NCBI GenBank assembly: GCA_027625915.1
Contig: JANTQA010000063.1
Span: 8,356,757-8,420,756, forward strand
Direction: 5' to 3'
Source of the DNA: Anaeramoeba flamelloides
Lineage: Eukaryota; Metamonada; Anaeramoebidae
Length of the DNA: 64,000 nucleotides
This document shows, in pieces, positions 1 through 12,226 of the stretch. The position numbers and the translations under genes were made by a program. How positions within the stretch are numbered: the first letter of the stretch is position 1; each line of letters begins with the position of its first letter. The notes below the pieces were generated by a model. It searched no databases. It saw only the letters and a list, made by a program, of their open reading frames with translations, and was not told the DNA's origin.

Positions 1-710
1 TTATTTTCTCAAAAATAATATTTATTCTCATTTTTACAAACGAAAAATAATTTAAAACTGGTGAATATTTTCTCCTTCACCTCTGTTCATCCAACTTGAC
101 TCTATAAAGAACTCAATTTATTGTATCAATAATTACTTTTTTAAAAAATAGTTCTTATTCTTTTCTTTGATTTTTTTTTGACTCTGACAAAAACTTTTGG
201 GATGGTAATTTGGGAATAATTAAAAAAAATTCAAATTCAACAAAAACAAAAGTGTGTAAACTGAAAAAGTAGATTCATGAGAAAAAAAAGAATGGTACAA
301 TATAAAAAAAGAAAATATTTTATTAAGAGTAAAGCATATATTGTATATTTTTTTCCAATCAAACTATGTTTTCATGCAAATCCAAAAAAACCCTTTCAGG
401 TTTATTTTTCAAACTATTTTTTGTAGGTCTTCCACAAAAATAACAAGGTTTTGCTTTCTTGATCATTTTTTTTTTTATTTTTTGTATTTTTGAGAAAAGT
501 TGAAAAAAAGCAACTTTCAAAAAAGTGAAAAAATGTAAAAAATTTTTTATTTCTATAAAAACAATAACTAAATTTAATGAATGTCATTTAGCAAGATTTC
601 ATTAATATACAAAGAAGTTTTTCACTATGATTTCAAATCTAAGTAATTGGCAAAAAAAATTTTAAATCTCTATTAAATATACCTAAAAAAATTTAATATA
701 GACTAGTCCC
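1..710 (-). mobile_element. TTAA DNA transposon family A, copy A1 (cut by window start)
   Basis: This stretch is the reverse complement of 38073-39482 with clear similarity along its length, so the two are copies of one element. The terminus at 710 reads, inward on the minus strand, GGGACTAGTCTATATTAA and is followed by TTAA at 711-714, the likely target duplication. The other end lies outside the window. It carries a 35-codon ORF (359-466, minus) also present in the second copy. It lacks the 480-bp insertion found in the second copy; its empty site is the TA at 330-331. No transposase is visible, so it is probably non-autonomous or internally deleted. Confidence 0.75.
359..466 (-). CDS. Small conserved cysteine-containing ORF of family A
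   Basis: A 35-residue ORF starting MIKKAKPCYFCGRPTKNS and containing NKPERVFLDLHE. The copy in the other family A element (38317-38460) matches almost residue for residue after the start, while the surrounding DNA has drifted. That suggests the ORF was coding when the element was active. CxxC followed by RPTK resembles half of a zinc-binding knuckle, but a second cysteine pair is missing within the ORF. It may be the first exon or N-terminal remnant of a transposase or accessory protein. Function unknown. Confidence 0.35.
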   Translation of the reverse strand: MIKKAKPCYFCGRPTKNSLKNKPERVFLDLHENIV

Positions 711-3162
711 TTAATAAAAATATTTTTCATAATATAAATTTTCTCAAAAGTTCAAATAATTTTCCTATAAAATTTTTTTGATCTTTGGTATAGTATTGGA
801 CACTGTATTAAAACAAGTTTTCAGAAAAAAAAAATTATTAATTTTTAAAAACTAGGTTTTTTAGGTTGGCCGAAGGCATTTTTGATACTTAAAAAGTTAA
901 AATCATATTCAAATAATGAAAAATTATATCACGTTCCAAACTTCAGCAGTTAATGGTTTTAAAATATTATTTAGATATGGTTTGGTGAAGTTCTTTATTC
1001 TTCATCCGAATAATTATCAACTATTTTGGAAAAAAAGTAGAACAGTAAAAAAAGATAAAAATAGTTTTTAATTGAGAAAGATAACTGAAAATGATAAGTA
1101 AAGACAATTAAAAAAAAGAAAAAAAATCAACTTCACATAATAATTCATCATATTATTATCAATTAAATCAACAATTATGATTTTGATCTAAATTTTTATT
1201 AGAATCCAATGAGTTTTTTAGAGATTTAAACAATCATCAAAAACCCAATGAAAATTTTCCCAATTGATTAAAAATTTTGTAATAAAAGTAAAATAGGAAA
1301 ATAATATCAACCTTATTTCTAATTAAAACCCCCATCGGAAGAATAAAATTAACGAACAACTAATAGAATTGTATAAAAAACTAATTTATTAAGGTTTGCT
1401 TCCAAAAAGTAAATAATAATAAAAAAACAACAATGGAAGGCCATGTATAACCTTATTATATCCCCTGAAAAACACTAACTGGTTTAAATCCCCTATAAAA
1501 CACTGAAACAATTTATTTAATGTGTTAAACAACAAAAATAATTATTTTTTTTTTTTGAATAATAATTTCAAGTATAAAAAGTTACAAAACACCATCCCAA
1601 TAAACTAAATCTTTTTTTAATGTCATTGAAAAAGAATACAATAAATCAATTGTATGTTTTTGGTATTATGTTATTACATAAAAATTTTAAAACTAAGGAA
1701 ACCTGTTGGATAAAAAAACATAAATAATTTTTAGATATATTATTTTCTCACACACTTTCTATGAGATATTTTCAATTTGAACTACTATCATTTATAATTT
1801 TAAATTGATTTTAGAAGAGGATATCTGCCAGTTCCACTTATAAACCATACACTTCCAATAACAATTTAGGAGATAATTTAATCTCAAATTTAGGAATATT
1901 TTTTCGATTTTTTAAAAAAACATTATTTAACTATATACATGATTTTGTGTTATAATTTGGATTTGTTTTTGTTCCGAAAATTTTGTTTAAAATTTGCACC
2001 TTAATGGAAAAACAGATACAAAAAAGTATAATTAAAAATATAAAAAAGTATTTGATAATTTTTACGATGGACGAATTTAATTTTTCGTCATACCTCACAC
2101 ATTTTTTACACTCTGTACAAATAGCATCTCCTTAACGAATCATTATTTAAAAGTAAACGTACAATAAACCTGCCAAATTGCTTGGCAATAAATGAAAAAT
2201 TATCATTTGATCTGATCGTTGGCTTAATTTCTTTCTCTTTAACACTTTTCAAAATTAATCATTTTTTTTTATTGAATATATTTATTACCAATGGAACAAT
2301 TCTTTCTATAATATAAAATATTTTCATTTCAGCTAAAATTTCAAGAGTATTGAATTTGATTTAATTTTGAATACCAAATAGTAGACCAATACCATTATTT
2401 ATTCTGTATTTCTTATTAATAGACCCCCCCCATCCCCACTTCCAACTAATTATACAATTTTCAAATTATTTAGGAATTTGAATAAAACTGATAAATTTTT
2501 CTTATAAAAGCTTAAAATAATAAATAAAATGAATCAAAATATTTTTTTTAAAAAATTATAAAAGATTTAATTCTACAAACTAATAAACTTCATCCAGTTC
2601 CACTTTTAAGGCAAAACTTTCTACAAAATTTAAGGCACAATAAAAATCTCAAATTAAGGCACAAAATTCAGATTCTAGTAAAATAAATTTTTAAAAAAAA
2701 AAATTCCTAATTTTGTGCCTTAATTTGAGATTTTATTGTTCCTTAAATTTCGTTGAAAGTTTTTGTCTTAAAAGTGGAACTGACTGTAACACCAAAAAAA
2801 TACATTGAAATTTATAATTCGAAAAAAATTTGTTATATTTTTGAGTTAATCTGATGTTAACTCATATAATTCCTCTTAAATAAATTTAGTTATAATTTGA
2901 AATTCTAAAAAATGGATATTTTATTTTAGAAAATTTTTACAAAAATTATCTAGAAAATATATATAAATACTTTTGTAGATCAAAATTATATCATGATATT
3001 ATTTTTATTAATTCTTAAATAAGTAACAAAAACATTCCAATCAAAAGAAAGACAAAAAAATAGAGAAAGGAATTTAAACTATTAATAAATAATTAAATTG
3101 AAATTATATAAGAAGAATATGATCAAATAAAATGAATTAGTGTTTAAAAGATATATAATTAT
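711..3162. other. Non-coding AT-rich stretch
   Basis: No supported gene. Short A/T homopolymers dominate. The only structures recognised are a palindromic MITE at 2591-2788 and a C-rich run near 2424-2440. Confidence 0.6.
2591..2788. mobile_element. Palindromic TA-site MITE, copy M1
   Basis: Both halves are near-perfect reverse complements: CAGTTCCACTTTTAAGGC on the left and GTGGAACTGACTG followed by TA on the right. The left tip is eroded. The arms carry the family hallmark, GGCACAA and TAATTTGAGATTTT blocks on either side of a short A-rich centre. It belongs to the same family as the copies at 30229, 45513, 47617, 56582, 57253, 57668 and 58036. Confidence 0.85.
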
Positions 3163-3849
3163 GGGTCTAGTCATTTACCGTGGATAAAATACTTCCCGAA
3201 GGGGTGGTTTGTTACTAAAAAGGGTATTGTGAAATAGTACTTCTTTTGGTTTACAAAATTCAAATAACAAAAAAAAAAATTCATTGGATCTATTTGACAA
3301 AAAATTCAGCGAAGAAAAATAAGTTTAAAATAGTTCTCAATTTCAAAAAATCAAAATTTAGAAAAAAAAATAAATCTTTCCTTATTATATATTTCCAAAT
3401 GGTTAAATTTCTTCAATATAAAAAAATTTTTTTCCTGAAGTTGGCAACAATTTGATTCAATTTAATCCGATTTGTCGGGTTATTTAAGGAATCTCTAGAT
3501 TTTACCAAGTAAGGATTTTGTAATATTCTTTTGATAAAAATGACCCATTTGAAGAAAGGAAAAAAAAGAAAAAAATCTTCGAGATCTCAAAAAGCGCCAA
3601 AGAACGACACTTCAAAACTAACACATTGGTTTTCAAAATTGTAATTCACAAGGATTCTAATTTGAAATTGTATTTTTCTCTTTGATGTTTTTTTTTCGAA
3701 AAATGTCCTCATTGTTGGTTTTTCATTTTCTGAGATAAATCATACATCATAGGTTAGTTAGTTTTTAATTGTTGTTAGGTCTTCATAAAAATTACTATCA
3801 AGTTTTTTTCCGTTTCAGAATAAAAAATTTCACCATAATTACTCGACCC
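3163..3849 (+). mobile_element. TTAA DNA transposon family B, copy B1
   Basis: A 687-bp element with terminal inverted repeats: GGGTCTAGTCATTTAC at the left, and GGGTCGAGTAATTATG read inward from the right. The right end is followed by TTAA (3850-3853); the left is preceded by TTAT, which looks like a mutated TTAA. The homologous element 40977-41657 is in opposite orientation, and a split copy flanks 38073-39482. Its termini resemble those of family A (GGGACTAGTC). No intact transposase is seen, so it is probably non-autonomous. Confidence 0.7.
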
Positions 3850-4339
3850 TTAAATAAAAATTTATATAAAAAATACCAACAAAGCCTTAAATTCTCTTAT
3901 CCAAAAATAGAATTTTGATATAAAACTAATTTTAATGATAATAATTTTCAAGATCTATAAAATTGTTGGTTCAGGATAAAATTTTGAGCAAAAATTGTGC
4001 TTAAATACTGATAATTTACAATTTATGTTTGGTAGTTTTTTTGTTTATTTTCCTTTTTGAAATTTTTATTCTCAAACTTTGAAGAAAACATTTTATGAAG
4101 TCAGGTGTTAAGAAAGTCTGTAAAAATAGTTGTTCTGTAAAATATTCTTTTTCAGTAACTGTTTGATGTGAAACAGTTCGAAGATTTATAAAAATGGAAA
4201 TTGAACTAAAACTATTTTGAAATTTAATCCAATTTATCAGTAATTACTAAATAAAATATAATATAATCTGAAAATAACAATGAATTTATTATGTAGTTTT
4301 TGATATCAAAAAATAATCTCTAAAAATGTTTTCCATTAA
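3850..4339. other. Non-coding stretch with a fragment of a dispersed repeat
   Basis: No gene. A segment near 4185-4260 (around ATGGAAATTGAACTAAAA and ATCAGTA) resembles 24530-24590 inside the long-TIR element at 24.1-26.2 kb, suggesting an old fragment of that family. It ends at the TTAA (4336-4339) flanking the next element. Confidence 0.4.
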
Positions 4340-6064
4340 AGCACTACTATGAGTATAAAAGCAGATCGTGCACGAGATATTTTTCATTTTTTAATTTTTA
4401 TGAAATCTTCAAATTTAAAATTTTCAAAGAAAAAATATATGAACGATAAATCAAAAATTACTATCACCACTGAATCATTTCAGAAATTTTTGGATTTTAA
4501 AAATGAATTTAATTTCAAGAACAATAGTATCGCTTTTGAAAAGTCTAATTGATTTTTATATTAAAAAAAAATCATTGAATCAAATTAAAAAAAAAAACAA
4601 GAACTATTTATTGTCATCAAATACATACCAAAAATAAAGAAAAACAAAAATTGGAACATCTTTTTGTTCCTATCTCATATTCAACTCAATATTTATTAAT
4701 ACCTAAAGAAACCTTATTTTATTTACAACAATCCAAATGGAAAATTTATCAAACTCAAAAAAAGCATTACACTCCATTTTTTGTTCAAAAAAATCAAAAA
4801 AGAATTATTTTGCAAACAAGTGATAGTGTATGTGATGCTTTAATTCTAAAAGAAGATGTAAAATTAATTTGTGAACTCTTATTTTCTGGTATTGGGCATT
4901 CACAGTATGTAGAATTATTTTCACAAATGTTAGGAGAGCATAAATTAATTCACCAAAATCTTTTTTATAAAATCGAACAAAAATATATATTTCCAATCAT
5001 AAAATCATTATGGGAAACCCACCAAAAGGAATTATTTAATCAAGATTCTTATAATATACTTGCAGATGGTCGATTTTCTAGACCTCAAAAGAAAAAAAGG
5101 CCCTTCTAAATATGTTACTGAAGTTATTATTCAAGAAAAAAACAAATCTAGTAATTGATTTGTTTACTTTAAAAATCACAGATAAATGTCCAAATAAAGG
5201 TAATTTAGAAACACAAGCCTTTTTTTAAAATCTTGGAAAAACCTCCTCTTTTCGGTAAAAAAAATTAATTATCTAATTTGTGATGAAAACTTATCATTAA
5301 TCAGCCGAGTCAACAAAAATCGCCCAGAAATTAATATTTTTAATTGTATTGGTCATAAATCGACCAAAATAAAAAACAAAATGGAAACAAATTTGTTCTA
5401 CCCGAAGATTATTAACAAAAAGAAGAAAAAATTATAAAAAAACCTTCACAAAAACACAAAAATATTTTTATGTCTATAAAAATTTGCAAATTTTCGAAAA
5501 TAAAATCAATAAACATTTCAAAATTTGCTGTATTACTGCTAAAAGCGAAGAAGATTTTAAAATTCTTTGGAAGAATTTTGCTAATCATTACAATGGAAAA
5601 CATGAAATTTGCAAAAAATATTTTCCAAATTCAAAATGTTGCAGAAAAAATTATACTCAAAGAACAATTTTAAATGAACCAGATTTTTCTCTATGTACTG
5701 AGGTTTTGGATACAATTTATGAAAATAATATTAAAAAAAAAAAAAAAAAAAACTTTTTTGCAAGCTAAACAAACTTCAATCGTTGAATCTTTTAATTCAA
5801 CTTTATCAAAGTATGTCCCAAAAAAAAAATTTTATCTTTATGAAAATTTTGTAGCACGCACCATTTTATGTGCGTTAGTTTGGAATTATAAAAAACTTGA
5901 AAAAAAAAAGTCACAATTATTTAATATCATAAAACAAAAGACTCTCAGTGACATTCAATTTATAGATAAAAATATAAATGAATTAAAAGAAAAAATTTTT
6001 TAACTAAATGAAAAAATATAAAAAAAATTCGTGCACGAATAATTTAAAAATGCGTACCACTGCT
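4340..6064 (+). mobile_element. Kolobok-like TTAA DNA transposon
   Basis: A 1725-bp element flanked by TTAA on both sides (4336-4339 and 6065-6068). The terminal inverted repeats run about 40 bp. Left starts AGCACTACTATGAGTATA, right (read inward) AGCAGTGGTACGCATTTT, and both share TCGTGCACGA about 30 bases in. Between them lie remains of a DDE-type transposase. TTAA duplication plus this transposase type fits the Kolobok superfamily; piggyBac is less likely because its termini start with CCC and its protein differs. The element is plain DNA, present once in this window, and its coding region is frameshifted, so it is not autonomous now. Confidence 0.8.
4651..6003 (+). pseudogene. Decayed DDE transposase of the Kolobok-like element
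   Basis: Conserved blocks appear in the right order but in different frames. ADGRF near 5060 would hold the first catalytic Asp; a DENLSLISRVNKNRP block near 5280 precedes CIGHKSTK; HYNGKHEICKKYFPNSKC near 5585 is a His/Cys block typical of this transposase type; and SIVESFNSTLSKYVPKK near 5780 would hold the catalytic Glu, followed by an arginine-containing helix and LVWNYKK. At least three or four frame breaks separate them, several at A-runs (for example around 5090 and the A17-18 run near 5735). A short upstream ORF (4349-4552) starting inside the TIR may encode the N-terminus. Homopolymer sequencing error could account for part of the damage. Family assignment is from memory of motif layout, not a search. 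Confidence 0.65.
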
Positions 6065-6742
6065 TTAAATAATTAATTTAATTTCTAAAAATTAGATTTT
6101 AATTCGTTTTTTAAATATTGTTGTTAAAAATTATCATATTAGATCTTTGTAAAAAAAAAGTTTTTATTGTTTTTTAATTTTTAAATATTAGGAAAATCTT
6201 GAGCTTAAGAGCACAAATAAACTTTTATATAAACTATCGTGTGCCTCAATTTTGGTGGGTGGTAAATTCTTTCTACTTCCTTAAAGATTGCAAAATACAA
6301 TCATTTTTTTACTTGTATTTGGATTATACATATACAAAATTTATACTAACTTTCATTTTCCTTTTTCAAATAGAGATAAAAAATTACAACCCATAGATTG
6401 AAAATTCTATTGGAAAAAGAAAAGAAAATGATTTGAAACTTTTTTCCCATTTATTATTCAAAAACAAGTATTGATCATAAGCTTTTTTTTTTTTAAAGAC
6501 TGAAAAAAATTTCAATACTTTGATTAGTAATACCCCATTTTTCCATTCACTGAAAGAGAATTTTCCTCTGTTGCCTTTGCAAAAAAAATTGAAAGTTATT
6601 AAAATTATGTTCCAAGTTTAAATCTTCCTCCAACCAAACTCAAACTTTATAATTCATATTTTTTTTTATTTTTTACTTGATTACGTGATTTTATCAAGAA
6701 TTTACTAATCTTTTTCTTTAGATTTTAAACTGCAGATTAACA
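6065..6742. other. Intergenic region upstream of ESF1
   Basis: AT-rich sequence of about 680 bases with no supported gene. A short ORF at 6199-6396 has no coding character. The segment just before the ESF1 start (TTTCTTTAG and CTGCAG, 6712-6737) could be an acceptor or promoter-proximal sequence, but no upstream exon is evident. Confidence 0.4.
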
Positions 6743-8942
6743 ATGAGTAATTTTCCAAAAAAAGACAAGAGGTTTACGAACGTTTTTAAAGATCCTAAAT
6801 ATAAACGTATCGAAAAGCGATCAAAAAAAAAGATCGATCCACGTTTTAAAAAATTGATGAAATCTTCCAAAATATTCCAAATGGGAACAAAGATCGATCA
6901 ATATGGAAGAAAACTTAATCAAAAAATAATGAACGGAAATATTTTTAGGTCTTACGACATTGAAAGTAGCAGTGAAGAAAGTGAAAAGTCTGATCTTGAA
7001 AGTAAAACAGAAAAGAAACAAAAAAAAGAACAAAAAAAAGAACAAAAAGAAAAGGAACAGAAAAAGGAAAAGGAAACCAAGAAAGCAACACCAACTAAAA
7101 AAGACAGGATAGCAGACACAAAACAGACTACAGAAAAAAAAATTGAATCCCAATCAGAATCAAGTGATTCAAGTGACACAAGCAATTCAAGCGATGAATT
7201 ATCTAATGAATTCGACGATCAAAATTTTTCCTCTGAAGGCGAACAAGTTGTATACGGCTCTGAAAAATACAAACGGTTTGCTGTTCAAAATATTAATTGG
7301 AAACAAGTACGATCTGTTGATTTGTTTGCTTTGTTCCAAGGCTTTCTTCCCAAGACTGGCCAGTTAAACAGAATTGATATTATAGCATCTGAATATGGTG
7401 CAAACAAAATGAAATTAGAAGATCAAAACGGGCCAGAATTTTTACAATACTTGGAAGAGGAAAATTCAAATGAAGAGGAAGAGGAAGAGGAAGAGGAGGA
7501 ATCAGAAGAGGAAGAGGAGGAATCAGAAGAGGAAGACAAAACGGATGAATCTGAAGAAAAAGAGGAAGAGAAAAGTCAAAAGAAAAAGAAAAAGAAAAAG
7601 AAAAAAATAAAAGAAATGAAACAAAAGTACAAAAGGCTATTTGAAGAGGAAAAAAATGACGAATTAGATTTTAACGAGCAATTATTTCGGGAATATGAAA
7701 GAGACACTTTAAAATATTATTTTGCTGTAGTTGATTTTGATAGCAAAGAAACAGCATATACTGTATACAAGCTATGTCAAGGGATGGAATTTGAAAAATC
7801 GGGCAATATTCTCGATCTTCGATTTATCCCCGACGACATAACTTTTACAAGAACCCCAAGAGACTCTGCTACAAGTGTACCCCATAATTATAAAACACCA
7901 AAATTTGCAAAATCGCATTTGGACAACACCAAAATCAACTTTGATTGGGACACAACCGACAAAAACAGATTGCACATCACAAACGCAAACAATTTTGATG
8001 AATATAATGGCCAAGATTTTGAGGCGCTCATAGGATCCGGCTCCGATTCAAGTTCCTCAGAGGACTCTTCTGAAGAAACAGTTGATGGGCAAACGATGAA
8101 AAGAAAGAAGAGGGACAAGTATAGGCTCCTTCTCGAGGGCATAAGCCAAGAACATAACAGGGAAGAAACAGATGTTGAGATCACTTTCACACCCGGGCTA
8201 AGAGAAAAGTTTGAGGGTTTAATCGGAGAAAAAAATCTTGAAAAGGAAAAAAAGAAGGAGTCTGGATGGGACTCATACAAACGGAAAAGGAAAGAAAAGA
8301 GAAAAGAGAAAAAAATGAAAATAAAAAGTGAAAAGGAAGAAAAAAAACAGCAACAGCAAAGCTTTGGGAACGATTCAATCTTTCAAGACGATATCAAAAT
8401 CGATCGAAATGACCCATTTTTTGCACAGGAACTCGGCATGTCGTTCCAGCCTGTGTCCAATAAGAAAAAAAAAAAAAAAAAAAAAAAAAGAAAAGCTTTC
8501 GAAAGAAGAAATTCAAGAGCAAGAAAAGCAAAAGGCCCAACTTGACTTATTGATGGTTGACGAAAAAATTAAATTACACACAAAGAATGATTCAAGAAAA
8601 AGAAGGCATGAAACGAGTAACGCAACCGCAAACAATAAGGGCAACGGCACGAAAAAGGGCATAGATTTAAGTGAAAAAAGATGGGACAAGCTTATTACAA
8701 ATCCTCTTTTTGGTTTAGATCCAACAATCGCGAAAAATACAAAATCAAAGATCACCAAAGCAATTCAAACCGAGAAAAAAAAAAGAAGATTATTAAACAA
8801 TAAACCTAAAGCTAAAAATCAAAAAGGAATGGGGAAAAAAAATGAGAATGGCAATCTTAAATTTCTAGTTGATAAAATTAAAAAAAATGAATCCAGCATT
8901 AAAAAAAAAAAAAACAATAGGAAAAAGCATAAAAAACATTAA
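6743..8942 (+). CDS. ESF1: ESF1-like pre-rRNA processing protein (frame slips at an A25 tract)
   Basis: ESF1 is a nucleolar protein needed for 18S rRNA maturation in the small-subunit processome. The N-terminus has the family block DKRFTNVFKDPKYK, then DPRFKKLMKSSK and KIDQYGRKLN. Residues about 170-235 (FAVQNINWKQVRS, LFALFQGFLP) and about 330-390 (YYFAVVDFDS, LDLRFIPDDITF) match the two conserved central regions, separated by an acidic Glu/Ser tract. KYRLLLEGI and the tail DPFFAQELG, LITNPLFGLDPT match the NUC153-type C-terminus. The upstream frame runs 6743-8545 and the downstream frame carries the C-terminus to 8942. They join across the A25 run at 8465-8489, where one extra base separates the frames. 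The downstream part is clearly conserved, so this is either a homopolymer miscall, an allele, or transcriptional slippage. Combined length is about 730 residues, normal for ESF1. Start chosen at MSNFPKK, directly before the conserved block. Confidence 0.9.
8465..8489 (+). repeat. A25 homopolymer inside ESF1 coding sequence
   Basis: Twenty-five adenines encode a lysine run. Twenty-four (or 27) would keep the upstream and downstream ESF1 frames in register. It is the single point where the two frames meet. Confidence 0.9.
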
Positions 8943-11900
8943 TTAAGAAATTATTTTTTTTTTTTTTTGATTATTTTAGAGATTTTTAATTCAATAAATC
9001 ACATTTTAGATTTTTTTTTTTTATTATTTTTTTTTATAAAGTATTGATAAGATTTTATTTATTTAGTTATTTGTTTATTTTCAGAGTTCACATTTTGATT
9101 CTTTTTTTAAAAAAAAAGATAAAAGATTCCTTTTTTGATTTCATGGAATCAAATGATTCTTTTTTTATTTGAATGATTAATCTCAACTTATTTCTTGTTT
9201 AAATTTGGTTTTTCATTGAATCACATCTTTCTCAAAATTTAATATTTAATTATTTTTTTTTTTATTTTCAAAAAAAATTTGTTATTTCTTAAAAAAAATA
9301 AATATTTAAGGTTTTTCTTCTCGCGATTTTAGTTTCCATCACCCTGAAGTTTTTAAGTTTATTCCTGATAAGAAAATTATTTTTCTTTAATATGGAATCA
9401 AAAGATTTTTTTTTTTTTATAATAGAGTTTTGCTACCAAAAAACAATTCTTTTTTTGATTCCATGTAAATCAGAACAAAATAAATATTGATACCCTTTAA
9501 AAATTATTCTTAATTTTTTTATAAAAAATAGGAAATGTTGATAAAAACTCATTTTACTTGTAATCATTTTCATATTATGATTCATAATTATAAATTTTGG
9601 GATTCTAAAAATTTGAAAAATGGAATATTTTTGTGAACACTGTTTATTTTTTTCATCTATTGTAACTTACTATTGATTCATATTCTTATCCACCTGTTTT
9701 TAATACATTTCAAAGGAAAAAAAAATTAACTATAAAAATTGGATAATTACTAATTGTTTATCCGAATTAAAAACACGAATGAAAAAATCTGGAACTATAT
9801 AATTCAAAAAAAATAAATAAATTCAAATACCAAGAAGAAATACAAAAATAATTATAATAAAGAAAATACAACCTCACAAATTAACATCCAAATCGAAAAG
9901 AAATCAACATTTTATTTATCATATCGAATATATAACATTTTAAATTAAAATATAATTTTAACTAATAATTATTTGTTCATATGATTAAAAAAATAATAAT
10001 CTCAAAGTTTTATAAAGTAAAATAAAAAATTAGAGACCCGAATGATTTTATTATTTATAATATCCTTTGATTAAAAAATGTAACAATTCTTTATTTATAT
10101 CCACTTCAGAAGTCTTAAAGTAAATTTTGCAATGAGTTAAAAGCTTAAATTCAAGTGGGAAATGAAACAAAAAAATAAAATAAAAAAAAAAAAGAAATAT
10201 GGATAATCACCTTTTTTCAATTTTTGGTATTTAGATATTTACTCCTATTCAAAATTTTAGACCTACAAAAATTCAATTAGTGAAAAAAAAATCTACTTAA
10301 TCAATTCTTGAAGAAATACCAGATCAGAACCATTTACTAATTGAAATGTTAATAGTTGTATATTAAATATAATACTCACAAAATAAAATAAACAAATAAT
10401 AATCAATACCAATAAATCAAGAATGATTTGAAAACTTTTAGAGATATCAAAAAAAAAAAAAAAAAATGAATAGATAAATATTTTTTATTTTATTTTATTT
10501 ATTTATCGAAAGGAATAATTTAAGAAAAATCATCAAATAAAAAAAATAGAAGAAGAAAAATAATTAATATATATATAAACAATAAATTTATCATTTTCAT
10601 GACCAAATAGAAACTATCCAGGTCCTGAATACACATGGGGAGCAATAAACCGATAGAAAGTTTATCGATTATAGATAAAAATTCCACATTTCGTGACTAA
10701 TAAATTTGTATTCCATGACTCTTACAGTGGGGCACTGGGTGCCCGAATTTATATATTTTTTATTATTTAAAAATTTTTTTGTTTTCACTTTATTTTTATT
10801 TTTTTTTCTTTATTACCTTAAGTTTTCTAATCATAAGAGCTTTGATAAAAAATTCCCGACAAACGCAGTAAATTTCAAAATTTTGATTAGTCATGTTGAA
10901 GAGTTTCTGTGTATTTTTTCTAAGAATAACTTTTTCAATAGATAAATATTTTGTAGCTCTTTTAGGATTATTGACTAATGAAAGGCCAGATACCATTAAA
11001 TAATTATATTTGAGTTCTTTTATATAAAAGAACCTAATTTTAACCTAATATCAACTGTTGGAAAAAATTTGATTGAACAAAAAAAGTTAAGTAATTAAAA
11101 ATAATGAAAAGAAAAAAAAAACTAAAAAAGATGTAAAAATGATTTATTTATTTTCCAAAAATCAATATTATTTCTAATTTGAATGAAAATTACATTATTG
11201 TGATTACTTTAACTAGTGTTATTTCAGTGAATTGGAAAAAATAAGTTGATTAAAATTCCCTATACATGATATTTTAAATACCACTTAGAGAGAATCATCA
11301 AACAATTATTTTGGAGAAATTAACAAAATTACAAGAATTATTATTTGAAATGGATTCGTTATTACTAATAATTAAAATAAAATTATCAAAATAAAAAAAA
11401 AAAAACAAATATATTTACAGTTTTTCTTTCAAAAAAATATAAAAAAAATATAAAAAAAATCCTACTTGTTTTTTTAATAATTCTGACATTATTTCGCGAA
11501 TACAAAATTTCCCAAAATTAATTTTCAAGAATCAAATTCAAAAAAATTGATCAATTTGATTTTTTTTTTCAAATTGGTGAAGATTTAAGTTCTGTTAACT
11601 GAAATATTTTTGAAGGGTAAAAAGACCTTGATCTTAACCTACAGCAAACCAAGAAGACTTTTTTATTCTTGTTGATAATATTAAATAAGAAATGTTGACA
11701 CTTTATTAATTATTAGATAAATATGATTTGCATTGGGACAAAGACTGGTTTTTCTCATGTTTCATTTTCTAAAAAACCCAATTTATTAAAAAAAAAAAAA
11801 ATTCAAAAAAAAATATTCTTTTTTTTTTTTTTTGAATTTTTGATCTTTACTCTGATTCATCAACAGGTTTATTAGGGGCTTTAAAGTTGATTCAATGTGA

Positions 11901-12226
11901 TGATATTTTTAAAACTGTGGGAAAAAGTAAATTTTTTTCCAAAATGGGTCAATTGTGTATCGAATTGCACATTTAAACTTTATCCAGTAAATATCTACAA
12001 TCCCAAAGTTTAATAAATGATTTGCTTGTTTGTTTAGTTAATTAAATTTCTTTTTTTAATTCAGATTTTTTCTGAAAACTTTTTTTAATTCCAATTTATT
12101 TTTGAAAAAATAAGAGATAATAAAAAAAATAAAATATTAGATATAAAATAAAGGAAAAATAAAAATAAGGGTATTATAAGTAAAATAAAGAACAATTAAA
12201 AACAATAATGACCAATTAGTATTTAA
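8943..12226. other. Long intergenic region
   Basis: About 3.3 kb without a supported gene. 9119-9470 holds several copies in both orientations of GATTC/GAATC blocks next to T/A runs (for example ATGGAATCAAAA at 9391 and TTTTTGATTCCATG at 9452), making weak foldbacks. From about 11085 the sequence is duplicated at 61770 onward. Otherwise homopolymer-rich and featureless. Confidence 0.5.
9119..9470. repeat. Foldback cluster of GGAATCAAA / TTTGATTCC blocks
   Basis: The block ATGGAATCAAA and its complement TTTGATTCCAT recur at about 9143, 9391 and 9455 next to long T-runs, giving short hairpins. May be a degenerate MITE or simple-sequence expansion. Confidence 0.3.

Noticed and set aside
3163-3849. 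piggyBac-type MITE
   Set aside because: TTAA site fits, but the tips are GGGTC rather than the usual CCY start, so the superfamily is left open.
6821-8758. Several minus-strand ORFs under ESF1 (for example 6821-7153, 7888-8280)
   Set aside because: Phe/Ser-rich shadows of the Lys/Glu-rich ESF1 codons.
10706-10996. Opposed short ORFs at 10.7-11.0 kb
   Set aside because: Overlapping on both strands, Phe/Lys-rich, no start context or similarity; chance frames.
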